Assembly: GCA_022730285.1 (NCBI GenBank) | Contig: DZCQ01000013.1 | Coordinates: 1 to 30,180 of the forward strand | Direction: 5' to 3' | Origin: Flavobacterium psychrophilum | Lineage (GTDB): Bacteria; Bacteroidota; Bacteroidia; Flavobacteriales; Flavobacteriaceae | Length of the DNA: 30,180 nucleotides | Part shown: in pieces, positions 6,797-14,978 of the stretch | How the letters are laid out: each line of letters begins with the position of its first letter | Numbering within the stretch: the stretch's first letter is position 1 | The notes under the pieces: generated by a model | Told to the model about the DNA's origin: nothing | What the model saw: the letters and a program-made list of their open reading frames with translations, nothing else | Databases searched by the model: none | Translations under genes and position numbers: made by a program

Positions 6797-7336
6797 TTAA
6801 TTCCAGTTTTCTTCAAATCCAAAATCCTCAAAATTGTTATCCTCATCAAACATGTCTAAATCGTCTTCGTCAAAATTGTCTTCAAATTCATTAAAGTCAT
6901 CTTCATCTTCGTCCGAAATAAAATGCTTTTCATGTGCTTCTAGTGGCATTTCTCCATGAGAAAAAAGTGTTTCTGGGTAGCTATTCCCTACTACATCATC
7001 TTCCACCGAAGCTAGTTCGACTAAAAATGTCCACATGCTTATGAAATCATATACATAAATTATTTTAGTGTTTTGAGTGTCTAAAATATCAGATAGCAAA
7101 TAATTACTCATCGTTTTTATTTCTCCAGGCACATCGCCAGTATCAAACATCGGGATTTCATCTTCCTGATTCCAAGTATTATCACAAGTGTAAAAAGAGG
7201 CAACTTCCATACCATCAAATCCAAAAGAATTGTATATTGCATTATGCAAATCTTCTAATGTGCTATCAGACAGAATAGCAATATCTCTAAAAATATCTTC
7301 CTCAGCATCTAGTATAACTCTAAACTTATAAACCAT
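6797..7336 (-). CDS. Plasmid pRiA4b ORF-3-like family protein with acidic tail
   Basis: 179 residues. The N-terminal 135 match the pRiA4b ORF-3/IS1096 TnpR-like family (PF07929): an opening strand VYKFRVILDAEEDIFRDI, the helix TLEDLHNAIYNSFGFDG, an aromatic FYTCDN, then LSDILDTQNTKIIYVYDF. Members are widespread single chromosomal genes, and the family name does not mean an insertion sequence is present. The last 40 or so residues are almost entirely Asp, Glu, Asn and Phe, a strongly acidic disordered tail with recurrent Phe. The molecular function of the family is unknown to me. A TACCTTTG box at 7359-7366 on the same strand is a likely -7 element. Confidence 0.8.
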   Translation of the reverse strand: MVYKFRVILDAEEDIFRDIAILSDSTLEDLHNAIYNSFGFDGMEVASFYTCDNTWNQEDEIPMFDTGDVPGEIKTMSNYLLSDILDTQNTKIIYVYDFISMWTFLVELASVEDDVVGNSYPETLFSHGEMPLEAHEKHFISDEDEDDFNEFEDNFDEDDLDMFDEDNNFEDFGFEENWN

Positions 7337-7358
7337 ATTTTTTAATTTTTGTATTATG

Positions 7359-7366
7359 CAAAGGTA
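7359..7366 (-). promoter_or_regulatory. Putative -7 box (TACCTTTG) for the pRiA4b-like gene
   Basis: On the minus strand TACCTTTG matches TAnnTTTG and lies 22 bases upstream of the ATG. The -33 position reads TTCA, a poor match, so only the -7 half is convincing. Confidence 0.45.
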
Positions 7367-7593
7367 AAATATAAATTATGAATAATGAATTGTGTTTTCC
7401 ATTTTGTTGATAATATTTTGTAAAAATTACAAGATGGCTTTTAGACTTTTAATAAAATACATACCTTTTTTAAAACGAAGCAATCATACACCTATTAAAC
7501 TACTGTAATATTATTTAGAATGATACTATTTTGCAAATTATTTACCTAACTTTACTTTCAAATTTAAAAACCAACCAAGTATTACTTAATATT

Positions 7594-8745
7594 ATGAAAA
7601 TTTTCAAAATTATTTTATTAGCTCTATCCCTTATCGGGGTTGTTTTTTTTGTGTTTGCTCCGAACTATATAGACAAAAAGCAAAACACTGTAACATTAAC
7701 AGCAACTCCAAATTACACCAAATTTTACGATTCTATCCCCTTTATTGCAGATTTACATTGCGATGCATTACTTTGGGGTCGAAATTTTTTAGAAAAGCAC
7801 AATTATGGACATGTAGATTTACCTAGAATGCAAGAAGCAAATGTCGCTTTGCAAATATTTACAATTGTAAGCAAAACACCAAGAGGAATTAATATTGAGA
7901 AAAATAGTGATAACACAGATCAAATTGCTTTGTTAAGTTTTGCACAATTACAACCTGTTAAAAACTGGTTCAGTGTTAGAGATAGGGCATTATATCAATG
8001 TGATTTATTACACCAATTTGCCACAAAATCTAATAATCAATTTAGAATAATTAGCACTCAAAAAGAATTATCGCAATTTGTAAAAGACAGAAAAAAAGAC
8101 AGAAAATTAACTGCTGGAATGTTAGGAATAGAAGGAGCACATTGTTTAGAAAACGATCTTGCAAATCTTGATTTGTTTTATAAAAAAGGAGTTCGGTATA
8201 TTGGATTAGCACACTTTTTTGACAATGAATGGGCAGGTTCAGCACATGGCTTAAATAAAGGAGGATTAACTAAAAAAGGAATGGAATTAATACAAAAAAT
8301 GAGAAAATTAAACATTACTATAGATTTAGCACATTCTTCCCAAAAAACAATTTCCGAAGTACTAAAAATACACAAAGGACCAATACTAGTTTCACACACA
8401 GGAGTAAGAGGTGTTTGCAATAATACAAGGAATCTTACAGACGAACAAATTCTCGAAATAGGAAAACACCAAGGATTAATAGGAATTGGACTATGGGAAA
8501 CTGCTGTTTGTGGCACCGATGCAACTGCTACCGCAAAAAGTATAAAGTATGTAGCTACTAAAATAGGTGTAGATAAAGTAGGTTTAGGTTCAGATTTTGA
8601 TGGTGCCATAAAAGCACATTTTGACATAACAGGATTGCCAATTATAGTAAATGCCTTAAAAAAAGAAGGCTTTTCTAAACTTGAAATTGAACAAATAATG
8701 GGTGGAAATATTAGAGATTTTTTCATGAGAAACTTGCCAAAATAA
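7594..8745 (+). CDS. Membrane dipeptidase, M19 family (renal dipeptidase-like)
   Basis: 383 residues from the ATG at 7594; the upstream TTG at 7531 only adds a low-complexity extension before the hydrophobic segment. Residues 5-24 form a signal anchor. Zinc-site motifs of M19 peptidases are present: DLHCD (53-57, with His55 and Asp57), the bridging Glu180 in GIEGAH, His247 in DLAHSS, His268 in VSHTG, and Asp334 in GSDFDG. The family hydrolyses dipeptides including those with a D-residue, often at the cell envelope. The end MGGNIRDFFMRNL is the usual family terminus (GxNxxR). The gene is alone on this strand with 114 bases before the next gene. Cellular location (anchored, periplasmic face) is inferred from the N-terminus. 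Confidence 0.9.
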   Translation: MKIFKIILLALSLIGVVFFVFAPNYIDKKQNTVTLTATPNYTKFYDSIPFIADLHCDALLWGRNFLEKHNYGHVDLPRMQEANVALQIFTIVSKTPRGINIEKNSDNTDQIALLSFAQLQPVKNWFSVRDRALYQCDLLHQFATKSNNQFRIISTQKELSQFVKDRKKDRKLTAGMLGIEGAHCLENDLANLDLFYKKGVRYIGLAHFFDNEWAGSAHGLNKGGLTKKGMELIQKMRKLNITIDLAHSSQKTISEVLKIHKGPILVSHTGVRGVCNNTRNLTDEQILEIGKHQGLIGIGLWETAVCGTDATATAKSIKYVATKIGVDKVGLGSDFDGAIKAHFDITGLPIIVNALKKEGFSKLEIEQIMGGNIRDFFMRNLPK

Positions 8746-8859
8746 AAAATATTTACACCTTATGAACAGAAAGTTAAAAAAATATTTTAACATAATTTTA
8801 AACCTTTTTGAAAAACCATTGTCTTACATTAAAAAAAACAAATTTAATATTCTTTATCT

Positions 8860-9936
8860 ATGAAAAACTTAAAGCTATTACCATTGTTCTTACTCGTTTT
8901 AACTGCTAGCTGCTCCAAAAACGAAGAAGATGCTCCTGCAACAAGTCCAAATGAAGCAATGTATTTCCCTTCTAATACTGACAATCTTTGGGAAACTAAT
9001 TCAGTCACTAACTTAAACTGGAATCAAAGTGCGGTGCAACCTTTAAAAGATTTTCTTATAGAAAAGCACACCAAATCTTTTATGATTTTAGTTAACGGAA
9101 GAATTGTAATAGAAGAATATTTTAACGGACATACTCCAAACACTTCTTGGGAATGGAATAGTGCCGGTAAAACCTTAGTAACCACAACAACGGGAATTGC
9201 GCAACAAGAAGGGTTATTGAATATTAATAACAAAGCATCTAATTATCTCGGTACAGATTGGACAAGTATGCCGTTAGCTAAAGAAAATTTAATTACAGTA
9301 CGACATTTATTAACAATGACAGCAGGTAATGATGATACACAACAATATGTGATAAAACCTAATTTAACCTATGTTGCTGATGCTGGGACAAGATGGGCTT
9401 ACAGCAATATTTTTCAAAAATTAACAGATGTGGTTGCCAGTGCAAGCAATAAGCCATTTGAAAGCTATTTTAATGAAAAATTAAAAAATAAAATTGGAAT
9501 GGAAGGATACTGGGATTTTGGGACAATTTATACCATTTATCATAGCACAACTAGAAGTATGGCAAGATTTGGTCTTTTGGCATTAAATAAAGGAAAATGG
9601 AATAACGAACAGATAATAAACGAATCCTTTTTTAACGAAAGTATAAATACCTCTCAAAATATAAATCCTTCTTACGGATATTTATGGTGGTTGAATGGCA
9701 AAACAAGCTCTATGATTCCAGGTGAGCAAACCATTTACCAAGGATATTTAGTACCAAATGCTCCTATGGATATGTATGCAGCAATGGGAGCAAATGACCA
9801 ACGAATTTATGTTATACCAAGCAAAAAAATGATTATAATCAGAATGGGGGAAGCATCTGATCCTACAAACTCAAGTTTTGCAATATCTGGCTTTGACAAT
9901 GCACTTTGGGGAAAAATCAATGCTCTAATTAACTAA
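8860..9936 (+). CDS. Lipoprotein serine hydrolase, beta-lactamase/PBP4*-like (PF00144)
   Basis: 358 residues with a lipoprotein signal (lipobox LTASC, Cys18). The penicilloyl-serine hydrolase motifs are SAGK at 101-104 (Ser101 nucleophile, Lys104 base) and YSN at 181-183. HLLTMTAG at 149-156 and the ARFGLLALNKGKW block near 235-248 are family hallmarks. A third motif like H/K-x-G is not clear; the region near 290 reads IYQGYLVPNAPMDMYAAMG. Members include esterases, D-aminopeptidases and carboxypeptidases as well as class C beta-lactamases, so antibiotic resistance should not be assumed. It is probably tethered to the outer or inner membrane. A bidirectional terminator follows. Confidence 0.88.
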   Translation: MKNLKLLPLFLLVLTASCSKNEEDAPATSPNEAMYFPSNTDNLWETNSVTNLNWNQSAVQPLKDFLIEKHTKSFMILVNGRIVIEEYFNGHTPNTSWEWNSAGKTLVTTTTGIAQQEGLLNINNKASNYLGTDWTSMPLAKENLITVRHLLTMTAGNDDTQQYVIKPNLTYVADAGTRWAYSNIFQKLTDVVASASNKPFESYFNEKLKNKIGMEGYWDFGTIYTIYHSTTRSMARFGLLALNKGKWNNEQIINESFFNESINTSQNINPSYGYLWWLNGKTSSMIPGEQTIYQGYLVPNAPMDMYAAMGANDQRIYVIPSKKMIIIRMGEASDPTNSSFAISGFDNALWGKINALIN

Positions 9937-10000
9937 AATCATAGTGAAACTTATACTGAAATATACTTTAAGTAACAGATATATTCTATATAGCATTTAT

Positions 10001-10036
10001 AAAAAAGCCTATTGAAAAATTTCAATAGGCTTTTTT
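10001..10036. terminator. Bidirectional intrinsic terminator
   Basis: The arms at 10001-10016 and 10021-10036 (core GCCTATTGAA) pair perfectly, with A and T tracts on the two sides. It lies between the serine hydrolase gene and the convergent secreted-protein gene and can serve both. Confidence 0.85.
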
Positions 10037-10086
10037 ATAATAGATAAAATTCTCACTGATATTTTAAAATAAAATAGTGAAAAATA

Positions 10087-10536
10087 TTATTTCCCAAAAA
10101 GATTTTTAATGCTTTCTGGCGTCATAAAATCGCTAGTTCCTGTAATTCCTGTAACTTTATTAGTAGTCATAAATTGCATGGTAACTTTATTTTGCAATGA
10201 TTTTACATAGTGTAACCAAACTATTTCGTTAGGCATATCTAATTTGATATCTTGCACAGGGCTTGCATTATAACCATTTAAAGTTAATTTATAAAAACTT
10301 TCAAAATCATTGTTTAAATCCTTAAACGAAAAAAATCTAGTGGAACCTAACTCTTCAGGATCTATATTTTTGTAAATAACTTTATACTCATTGCCTTCTT
10401 TTTGGATATAAATATTGCTATTTCCATTCTCCCCTACTCTTCCAACTTGTATAAGTGGAACTGTTTCCATCACCTTTATTTGACTAAATCCTAATGAACT
10501 AACAAACAATAATACGCCTACAATAATTTTTTTCAT
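10087..10536 (-). CDS. Secreted protein of unknown function
   Basis: 149 residues with a typical Sec signal peptide (MKKIIVGVLLFVSSLGFSQ). The mature protein has alternating short strands (NSNIYIQKEGNEYKVIYKN) and a C-terminal segment with TTNKVTGITGTSDFMTPE and a final LFGK. There is no Cys in the mature part, no lipobox and no motif I recognise. It stands alone on this strand, between a bidirectional terminator and the divergent bshB1 gene 244 bases away. The signal peptide and codon pattern make it a convincing gene; the function is open. Confidence 0.75.
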   Translation of the reverse strand: MKKIIVGVLLFVSSLGFSQIKVMETVPLIQVGRVGENGNSNIYIQKEGNEYKVIYKNIDPEELGSTRFFSFKDLNNDFESFYKLTLNGYNASPVQDIKLDMPNEIVWLHYVKSLQNKVTMQFMTTNKVTGITGTSDFMTPESIKNLFGK

Positions 10537-10689
10537 GATAATTTGGGTTTAAATATACGGTTAGATAATAAATTAATATTCAATGAACTTTCACAGAATT
10601 ATTTAGACAAACATACTAAAAAAATAATATTTCACAACCAATATTACATATTTTTTACATTATTTTTTTTGTAAAATTTATTTCAAAAT

Positions 10690-10720
10690 TTTAGTTAACT
10701 AGCAAAATAACGTATCTTTA
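10690..10720 (+). promoter_or_regulatory. Likely promoter of bshB1
   Basis: TTTA (10690-10693), 19 bases, then TATCTTTA (10713-10720). Both elements differ by one base from the TTTG-N19-TAnnTTTG consensus but the spacing is exact. The start codon follows 60 bases later. No other gene or strong structure was seen in the 244-base gap. Confidence 0.45.
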
Positions 10721-10780
10721 TCAAAATTAAAATCAAAAATATTGCTTTTACTAAGTATTTAACCAACAAAAAATATATTC

Positions 10781-11497
10781 ATGAAACTAGACATACTTGC
10801 CTTTGGTGCACACCCAGATGATGTAGAACTAGGCTGTGCTGGAACAATTGCAAAAGAAATATCTCTTGGAAAAAAAGTAGGAATTATAGATTTAACCCAT
10901 GGAGAATTAGGTACCAGAGGCACAGCACAAATCAGAGACATTGAATCATCGAATGCTGCAAAAATATTGCAAGTAAGTATTAGAGAAAATTTAAATTTTA
11001 AGGATTGTTTTTTTACTAATAATGAAACTCATCAACTTGAAATAATTAAAATACTTAGACATTATAAACCAGAAATCGTACTCTGCAATGCTATAGATGA
11101 CAGACATATAGACCATTCCAAAGGAAGCAAGCTAGTGTCTGATTCTTGTTTTTTGTCAGGATTATTAAAAATTGAAACCGAATATAACAATTTAAAACAA
11201 GAGCCTTGGAGACCAAAATTAGTTTACCACTATATTCAATGGAAAAATATCGAACCCCACTTTGTGGTAGATATATCTGAATTTATGGAGCTGAAAACAC
11301 GAGCTATTTTAGCATACGAATCTCAATTTTATAAATCTGAAACAAATGAACCAGAAACACCTATCACTTCTAAAAATTTTTTAGAAAGCATTGAATATAG
11401 AGCGAAGGATTTAGGAAGATTAGTGGGCGTTAGCTATGCTGAAGGCTTTACTACTGAAAGATATTTAACGGTTAATAACTTAGATAATCTTAAATAA
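10781..11497 (+). CDS. bshB1: Bacillithiol biosynthesis deacetylase BshB1
   Basis: 238 residues of the LmbE/PIG-L metal-dependent deacetylase family. The zinc motif AHPDD is at 10-14, with His11 and Asp14 as ligands; the third ligand is His112 in DRHIDH (108-112). THGELGTRGT (39-48) is characteristic of BshB1 as opposed to other LmbE proteins. The enzyme removes acetate from N-acetylglucosaminyl-malate to give GlcN-malate, the second step of bacillithiol synthesis, in the cytoplasm. No bshA or bshC is nearby, as is common in Bacteroidota where the genes are scattered. Its presence implies bacillithiol as the low-molecular-weight thiol, which fits the peroxide-defence genes later in the window. 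Confidence 0.93.
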   Translation: MKLDILAFGAHPDDVELGCAGTIAKEISLGKKVGIIDLTHGELGTRGTAQIRDIESSNAAKILQVSIRENLNFKDCFFTNNETHQLEIIKILRHYKPEIVLCNAIDDRHIDHSKGSKLVSDSCFLSGLLKIETEYNNLKQEPWRPKLVYHYIQWKNIEPHFVVDISEFMELKTRAILAYESQFYKSETNEPETPITSKNFLESIEYRAKDLGRLVGVSYAEGFTTERYLTVNNLDNLK

Positions 11498-11509
11498 ATT
11501 TATTTTTTC

Positions 11510-11540
11510 TTTGTAAAATACAAGTATTATTGTATCTTTG
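11510..11540 (+). promoter_or_regulatory. tRNA-His promoter, consensus TTTG-N19-TATCTTTG
   Basis: TTTG at 11510-11513 and TATCTTTG at 11533-11540 match the Bacteroidota -33/-7 consensus at the preferred 19-base spacing. Transcription would start near 11547, about ten bases before the tRNA. Confidence 0.85.
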
Positions 11541-11556
11541 CACCCGTTATATAAAT

Positions 11557-11631
11557 GGTGGTTGTAGCTCAGTTGGTTAGAGTATTGGTTTGTGGTGCCG
11601 AGGGTCGCCGGTTCGAGCCCGGTCAGCCACC
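11557..11631 (+). tRNA. tRNA-His (anticodon GTG)
   Basis: A full cloverleaf can be drawn. The acceptor is 11558-11564 with 11624-11630. The D stem is GCTC/GAGT. The anticodon stem is 11585-11589 with 11597-11601, around the loop TTGTGGT with anticodon GTG at 11592-11594. The T stem is GCCGG/CCGGT around TTCGAGC. The extra G at 11557 opposite the C at 11631 is the G-1:C73 pair that identifies histidine tRNAs. CCA is not encoded. A strong promoter precedes it and a terminator follows. Confidence 0.95.
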
Positions 11632-11641
11632 CAAATAACAC

Positions 11642-11677
11642 AAAAGCTGTTCAATTAATTTTGAACAGCTTTTTTTT
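11642..11677 (+). terminator. Intrinsic terminator of tRNA-His
   Basis: A 13-bp stem (11642-11654 with 11661-11673, core AGCTGTTCAA) and a six-base loop, followed by a run of eight Ts. Confidence 0.9.
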
Positions 11678-11697
11678 ATTTATTAGAAATATATTTA

Positions 11698-11732
11698 AAA
11701 CCATAAGCTTTATAAATAAAAACTTATGGTTT
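11698..11732 (-). terminator. Hairpin downstream of the gapN-like gene
   Basis: AAACCATAAG (11698-11707) and CTTATGGTTT (11723-11732) form a 10-bp stem. Read on the minus strand it lies 16 bases after the gapN-like stop and is followed by a short T-run, so it probably ends that transcript. The T-tract is poor. Confidence 0.55.
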
Positions 11733-11747
11733 ATACATTTTTAAACT

Positions 11748-13328
11748 TTACAAAATATAATCTGTGTTTATAAAATTACATTCTTTGCTATCTAATAATT
11801 CTTGCAAAATTTCGTTATTATAAGCATTATCTTTAGAGGCTACAAATGTTCGTATAGAGAATGAACGCAAAGCATCATGAATGCTTAAAGTTCCTACTGC
11901 CGAATCTTTTCGTCCTGTAAATGGGAATACATCTGGACCTCTTTGACAGGAACTATTAAGATTTACCCTACAAACCAAATTGATTAAAGCATCGACTAAT
12001 GGTGCAATTGTATGGCTATTTTTCCCAAACAAACTTACTTGTTGTCCATAATTAGAATCTGCCATATAAGTAAGTGGTTCTTGAATATCTTTAAACGTTA
12101 CAATTGGAACTACTGGTCCAAATTGTTCTTCATGATACACTCTCATATTTTTATTTACTGGAAATAAAACGGCTGGAAAAATAAAATTATCTGTTGTTTC
12201 TCCTCCTTTTGCATTTATAACCTTTGCCCCATTTGCAGATGCATCATCAATTAATTCTTGAATGTATGCAGGCTTTTCTTTTTCTGCTAATGGAGTTAAA
12301 AACACTCCTTTTTCCCATGGATTTCCGTAAGTTAAGGCATCTACTTTTTCTGCAAACTTTTTGTTAAATTCTACAGCAATATCTTCATGCACATAAATAA
12401 TTTTTAAAGCCGTGCATCTCTGTCCGTTAAAAGACAAAGAGCCTGAGACACATTCGGCTACAGCCAAATCAAGATTAGCATCTGGTAAAATAATTGCAGG
12501 ATTTTTTGCTTCCAGTCCTAAAATAAGTCGTAATCTATTTTTGTTTGGATGCAAATCTTGCAAAGCAATGGCAGATTTACTATTTCCAATTAATGCTAAA
12601 ACAGATACTCGTCCTGATTCCATTATTGGTGCTGCTACCTCTCTGCCACGTCCGTACAAAATATTAATTACCCCTTTTGGGAAACATTCTTTAAAAGCGT
12701 GAATTAAAGGTGAAATTAGCAAAACACCGTGTTTAGCTGGCTTAAAAATTACAGGGTTCCCCATTATTAATGCAGGAATTAAGAGTGTAAAAGTTTCATT
12801 TAGTGGGTAATTATAAGGGCCTAAGCATAATACCACCCCAAGAGGGCTTCTGCGAATCATGGCGTTAATGCCTTGTACTTTACTAAAATGAGCACTTCTG
12901 GCGTTTAATTCTTTATAACTTTCTATGGTATCTACAATATATTCTACTGTTCTGTCAAATTCTTTTTCGCTATCTGCTAAAGATTTTCCTATTTCCCACA
13001 TTAATAGCTTTACAACTTCGGCACGAGTTTCCTTCATCATTACCACAAATTTTTCCATGCTTTTAATGCGATCTGTTACCTTCATAGTTGGCCAAACACC
13101 TTGTCCATTGTCAAAAGCTCTATCAGCGGCATTTACTGCTTCCATGGCTTGCTCTTTATTCATGCTTGGAATACTCCCTAATAATGTTGGGCTGTAGCTT
13201 GTTGTAGAGGATATTGTAGAATATACAGGTGTCGTTTCTCCTGTCCAGCTTTTTAATTCCCCATCTACTAGATAAGTATCCTGGTGTAGTGGTTTATCTA
13301 TTTGAAATTCGGTTGGTATAGTATTCAT
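11748..13328 (-). CDS. gapN: Aldehyde dehydrogenase, GapN-type (NADP-dependent glyceraldehyde-3-phosphate dehydrogenase family)
   Basis: 526 residues of the aldehyde dehydrogenase superfamily. Landmarks are PYNYPLN at 171-177 (oxyanion Asn174), FKPAK with Lys196 for cofactor binding, catalytic Cys305 in [10 protein letters not shown], and [10 protein letters not shown] near 405 (cofactor Glu). The NGQRCTAxK motif and overall layout match non-phosphorylating GapN, which oxidises glyceraldehyde-3-phosphate to 3-phosphoglycerate with NADP and bypasses ATP formation in glycolysis. One oddity: the usual E-L-G-G-K stretch, whose Glu lies 34 residues before the catalytic Cys, reads G-L-E-A-K here. 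Gly271 occupies the general-base position and a Glu sits two residues later (273). The gene follows the cytochrome/DUF3365 gene by 24 bases and is probably co-transcribed. Substrate is by family inference. Confidence 0.82.
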   Translation of the reverse strand: MNTIPTEFQIDKPLHQDTYLVDGELKSWTGETTPVYSTISSTTSYSPTLLGSIPSMNKEQAMEAVNAADRAFDNGQGVWPTMKVTDRIKSMEKFVVMMKETRAEVVKLLMWEIGKSLADSEKEFDRTVEYIVDTIESYKELNARSAHFSKVQGINAMIRRSPLGVVLCLGPYNYPLNETFTLLIPALIMGNPVIFKPAKHGVLLISPLIHAFKECFPKGVINILYGRGREVAAPIMESGRVSVLALIGNSKSAIALQDLHPNKNRLRLILGLEAKNPAIILPDANLDLAVAECVSGSLSFNGQRCTALKIIYVHEDIAVEFNKKFAEKVDALTYGNPWEKGVFLTPLAEKEKPAYIQELIDDASANGAKVINAKGGETTDNFIFPAVLFPVNKNMRVYHEEQFGPVVPIVTFKDIQEPLTYMADSNYGQQVSLFGKNSHTIAPLVDALINLVCRVNLNSSCQRGPDVFPFTGRKDSAVGTLSIHDALRSFSIRTFVASKDNAYNNEILQELLDSKECNFINTDYIL

Positions 13329-13352
13329 AATTTTACTGTTTATTTTTATTTC

Positions 13353-14327
13353 TTATTTATTAAAAGTGATATTCCAAATTCCTCTTACTTGATTTTCGGT
13401 ATAACCTATGGCTAAATCTTTAGGATATAATTTCATGATTTTATTTTTAACTTCTGGCATAATTGCAGTTCCGTGGCATTTTAAACACATTTCATTAGTC
13501 ACAATTGGAGCATAAAACTGAATGGTGTTTTTTGTTTCAATTATTATTGGTTTTGCCTCTTTATTTGCTGCTACTTCTTTTTTATAATTTTCTATAATTG
13601 TAAGTTCTTCTTTATTGGCAGCGTTTTTAGGATTTCTATTTTTATCAGAAATTCTTTTAATAGTTGCGTTATAATGTACTGTCATACTATCTGTTAAAAC
13701 GCTTGCATTTATATTACAAAATTCCATTGCTCCTACTGGACCACTTTTTTGCATTGCTTGCATTAAGTTTTTTCCTAGCACTTTTTGTGTATTTGTAGCA
13801 TATTCTATTCCTTTTTCTTTATAATTAATAGATTTATTTTCGATAGATGCAAGTTTTTTACCTGTTTGCTCGTAATCATTGTGTCCTTTTCCTTTTATAT
13901 GTTCTTTAAACCATGTTGGTTCTTCTATTTCATAATCGTACATAAAAGCAGCTATTTTTTGCACTACATCCGCAGGAAATTGTTGTTTTGGCATTACTCC
14001 AAATCTTTCAACAGCACCATGTAATTTAGCAGCTTGTTTAGTAGGGTTTTCGGTAAAAGCTACTATTTCATTAATAAATTGGTCTCTAGTTTCAGAATCT
14101 TCAGTATAATGCATTTTAATTCCAATCATTGGAGGTGCAATTCTTCCCTCTTTTTCAGGCGCAGAAGGACTATGACAAACGTAGCAATTTGCCTCCATTA
14201 GCACTTTTCCGCTAAGTATATCAGCCTCTGAGAGTGAATTTTGAGTAGTATTCTGAGAATCTGCTTTTTTATTTTGATTACAGCTTAAAATGGAAGAAGC
14301 AATTAAAAGAAAGGCAATTTTTTTCAT
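13353..14327 (-). CDS. Lipoprotein with cytochrome c domain fused to a DUF3365 heme-binding domain
   Basis: 324 residues with a lipobox ending at Cys16 (SSILSC). The first domain (about 35-135) is a class I cytochrome c with heme motif CYVCH at 48-52 and a likely axial Met122 (VMPKQ). The second (about 155-320) is a DUF3365/Tll0287-like domain with its own heme-c motif CLKCH at 281-285 near the C-terminus. DUF3365 also occurs as a sensory domain in histidine kinases, where a heme is thought to sense redox or gas state; here no kinase follows. So this is probably a diheme electron carrier or redox sensor on the periplasmic face of a membrane. The gapN-like gene follows after 24 bases. No electron-transfer partner is encoded nearby. 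Confidence 0.87.
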   Translation of the reverse strand: MKKIAFLLIASSILSCNQNKKADSQNTTQNSLSEADILSGKVLMEANCYVCHSPSAPEKEGRIAPPMIGIKMHYTEDSETRDQFINEIVAFTENPTKQAAKLHGAVERFGVMPKQQFPADVVQKIAAFMYDYEIEEPTWFKEHIKGKGHNDYEQTGKKLASIENKSINYKEKGIEYATNTQKVLGKNLMQAMQKSGPVGAMEFCNINASVLTDSMTVHYNATIKRISDKNRNPKNAANKEELTIIENYKKEVAANKEAKPIIIETKNTIQFYAPIVTNEMCLKCHGTAIMPEVKNKIMKLYPKDLAIGYTENQVRGIWNITFNK

Positions 14328-14456
14328 AAATAAAGTTATTATTAATAATACAATTTGTAAACATACTCTATTAATTACAATCTAATTGTAACTTTTGTCA
14401 CTTATATAGAATAAATTTTAAGGAAACTTAAAAAAGAAACTTCTAACTATTATTTG

Positions 14457-14464
14457 TATATTTG
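14457..14464 (+). promoter_or_regulatory. Putative -7 box (TATATTTG) for the glucosaminidase gene
   Basis: TATATTTG matches TAnnTTTG, 56 bases before the ATG at 14521. No TTTG is found at the -33 spacing. The other 190 bases between the divergent genes show nothing else. Confidence 0.35.
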
Positions 14465-14520
14465 TAGTATGGCAAGGTTTATGCATTAGTACAATAAAAT
14501 ATTATTAAAAAAACATAAAC

Positions 14521-14976
14521 ATGAAAAAAAATACATTTCTTATTCTACTATTTTTTGTTATTACAGCAAATTCACAAGGTTATGTTGCTAAATACAAAGC
14601 CTTAACTTTAAAGCTAGCAGCAGAGTATCAAATTCCTCCAGAGATTATTATGGGAATTGCAATTTTAGAATCTGGTGCTGGAAAAAGCAAAGTTGCCGTT
14701 AGATTGAATAATCATTTTGGATTTGTAGGCAAAAACAATGCTAATTACAAAACTAGATACAAACAATATGCAAACGTGGAGGAATCTTATAAACATTTTT
14801 GCAAAAAAATATCTGAAAAAAAATTCTACAAAGGCATGAAAGGAAATAAAAATTTAACCCTTTGGATAGATAAAATAAGTAAAACAGGCTACTCTGTTTA
14901 TCCAAAATTGTGGAGACAAAAAGTAGCTGCCAGTATTAAAAAAAACAATTTAAAAACTGTTTTTAAAACCCCATAA
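14521..14976 (+). CDS. Secreted glucosaminidase-domain protein (GH73-like)
   Basis: 151 residues with a signal peptide (to NSQ, residues 17-19). The rest is one peptidoglycan glucosaminidase domain: the helix AEYQIPPEIIMGIAILESGAG contains the probable catalytic Glu50, and LNNHFGFVGK (62-71) matches the family N-N-x-F-G-x pattern. YANVEESYKHFCKKI and GYSVYPKLWRQKV are the usual late helices. It cleaves between N-acetylglucosamine and N-acetylmuramic acid in peptidoglycan. There are no cell-wall binding repeats, so it is a minimal enzyme. The stop is two bases before the SGNH hydrolase start, indicating one transcript and perhaps a joint action on peptidoglycan. Confidence 0.87.
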   Translation: MKKNTFLILLFFVITANSQGYVAKYKALTLKLAAEYQIPPEIIMGIAILESGAGKSKVAVRLNNHFGFVGKNNANYKTRYKQYANVEESYKHFCKKISEKKFYKGMKGNKNLTLWIDKISKTGYSVYPKLWRQKVAASIKKNNLKTVFKTP

Positions 14977-14978
14977 AT

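Noticed and set aside
6797..7336. Insertion sequence suggested by the family name 'IS1096 TnpR-like'
   Set aside because: The family is a common chromosomal protein. No transposase, terminal inverted repeats or target duplications are visible nearby.
8178..8726. A 182-codon open frame on the minus strand inside the dipeptidase gene
   Set aside because: It lies wholly opposite a gene with complete M19 motifs, and its translation is rich in Pro, Ser and Cys with no recognisable domain; a mirror of the real coding frame.
8860..9936. Antibiotic-resistance beta-lactamase
   Set aside because: The SxxK and YxN motifs fit the broad serine hydrolase family, but the third motif is unclear and the protein is a lipoprotein; resistance is not supported.
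11557..11631. tRNA-His as an integration site for a mobile element
   Set aside because: No integrase gene and no repeat of the tRNA 3' end were found in the window; the neighbours are housekeeping genes.
12412..12702. A 96-codon plus-strand frame inside the gapN-like gene
   Set aside because: Antisense to a well-supported aldehyde dehydrogenase, with low-complexity translation and no promoter or leader.
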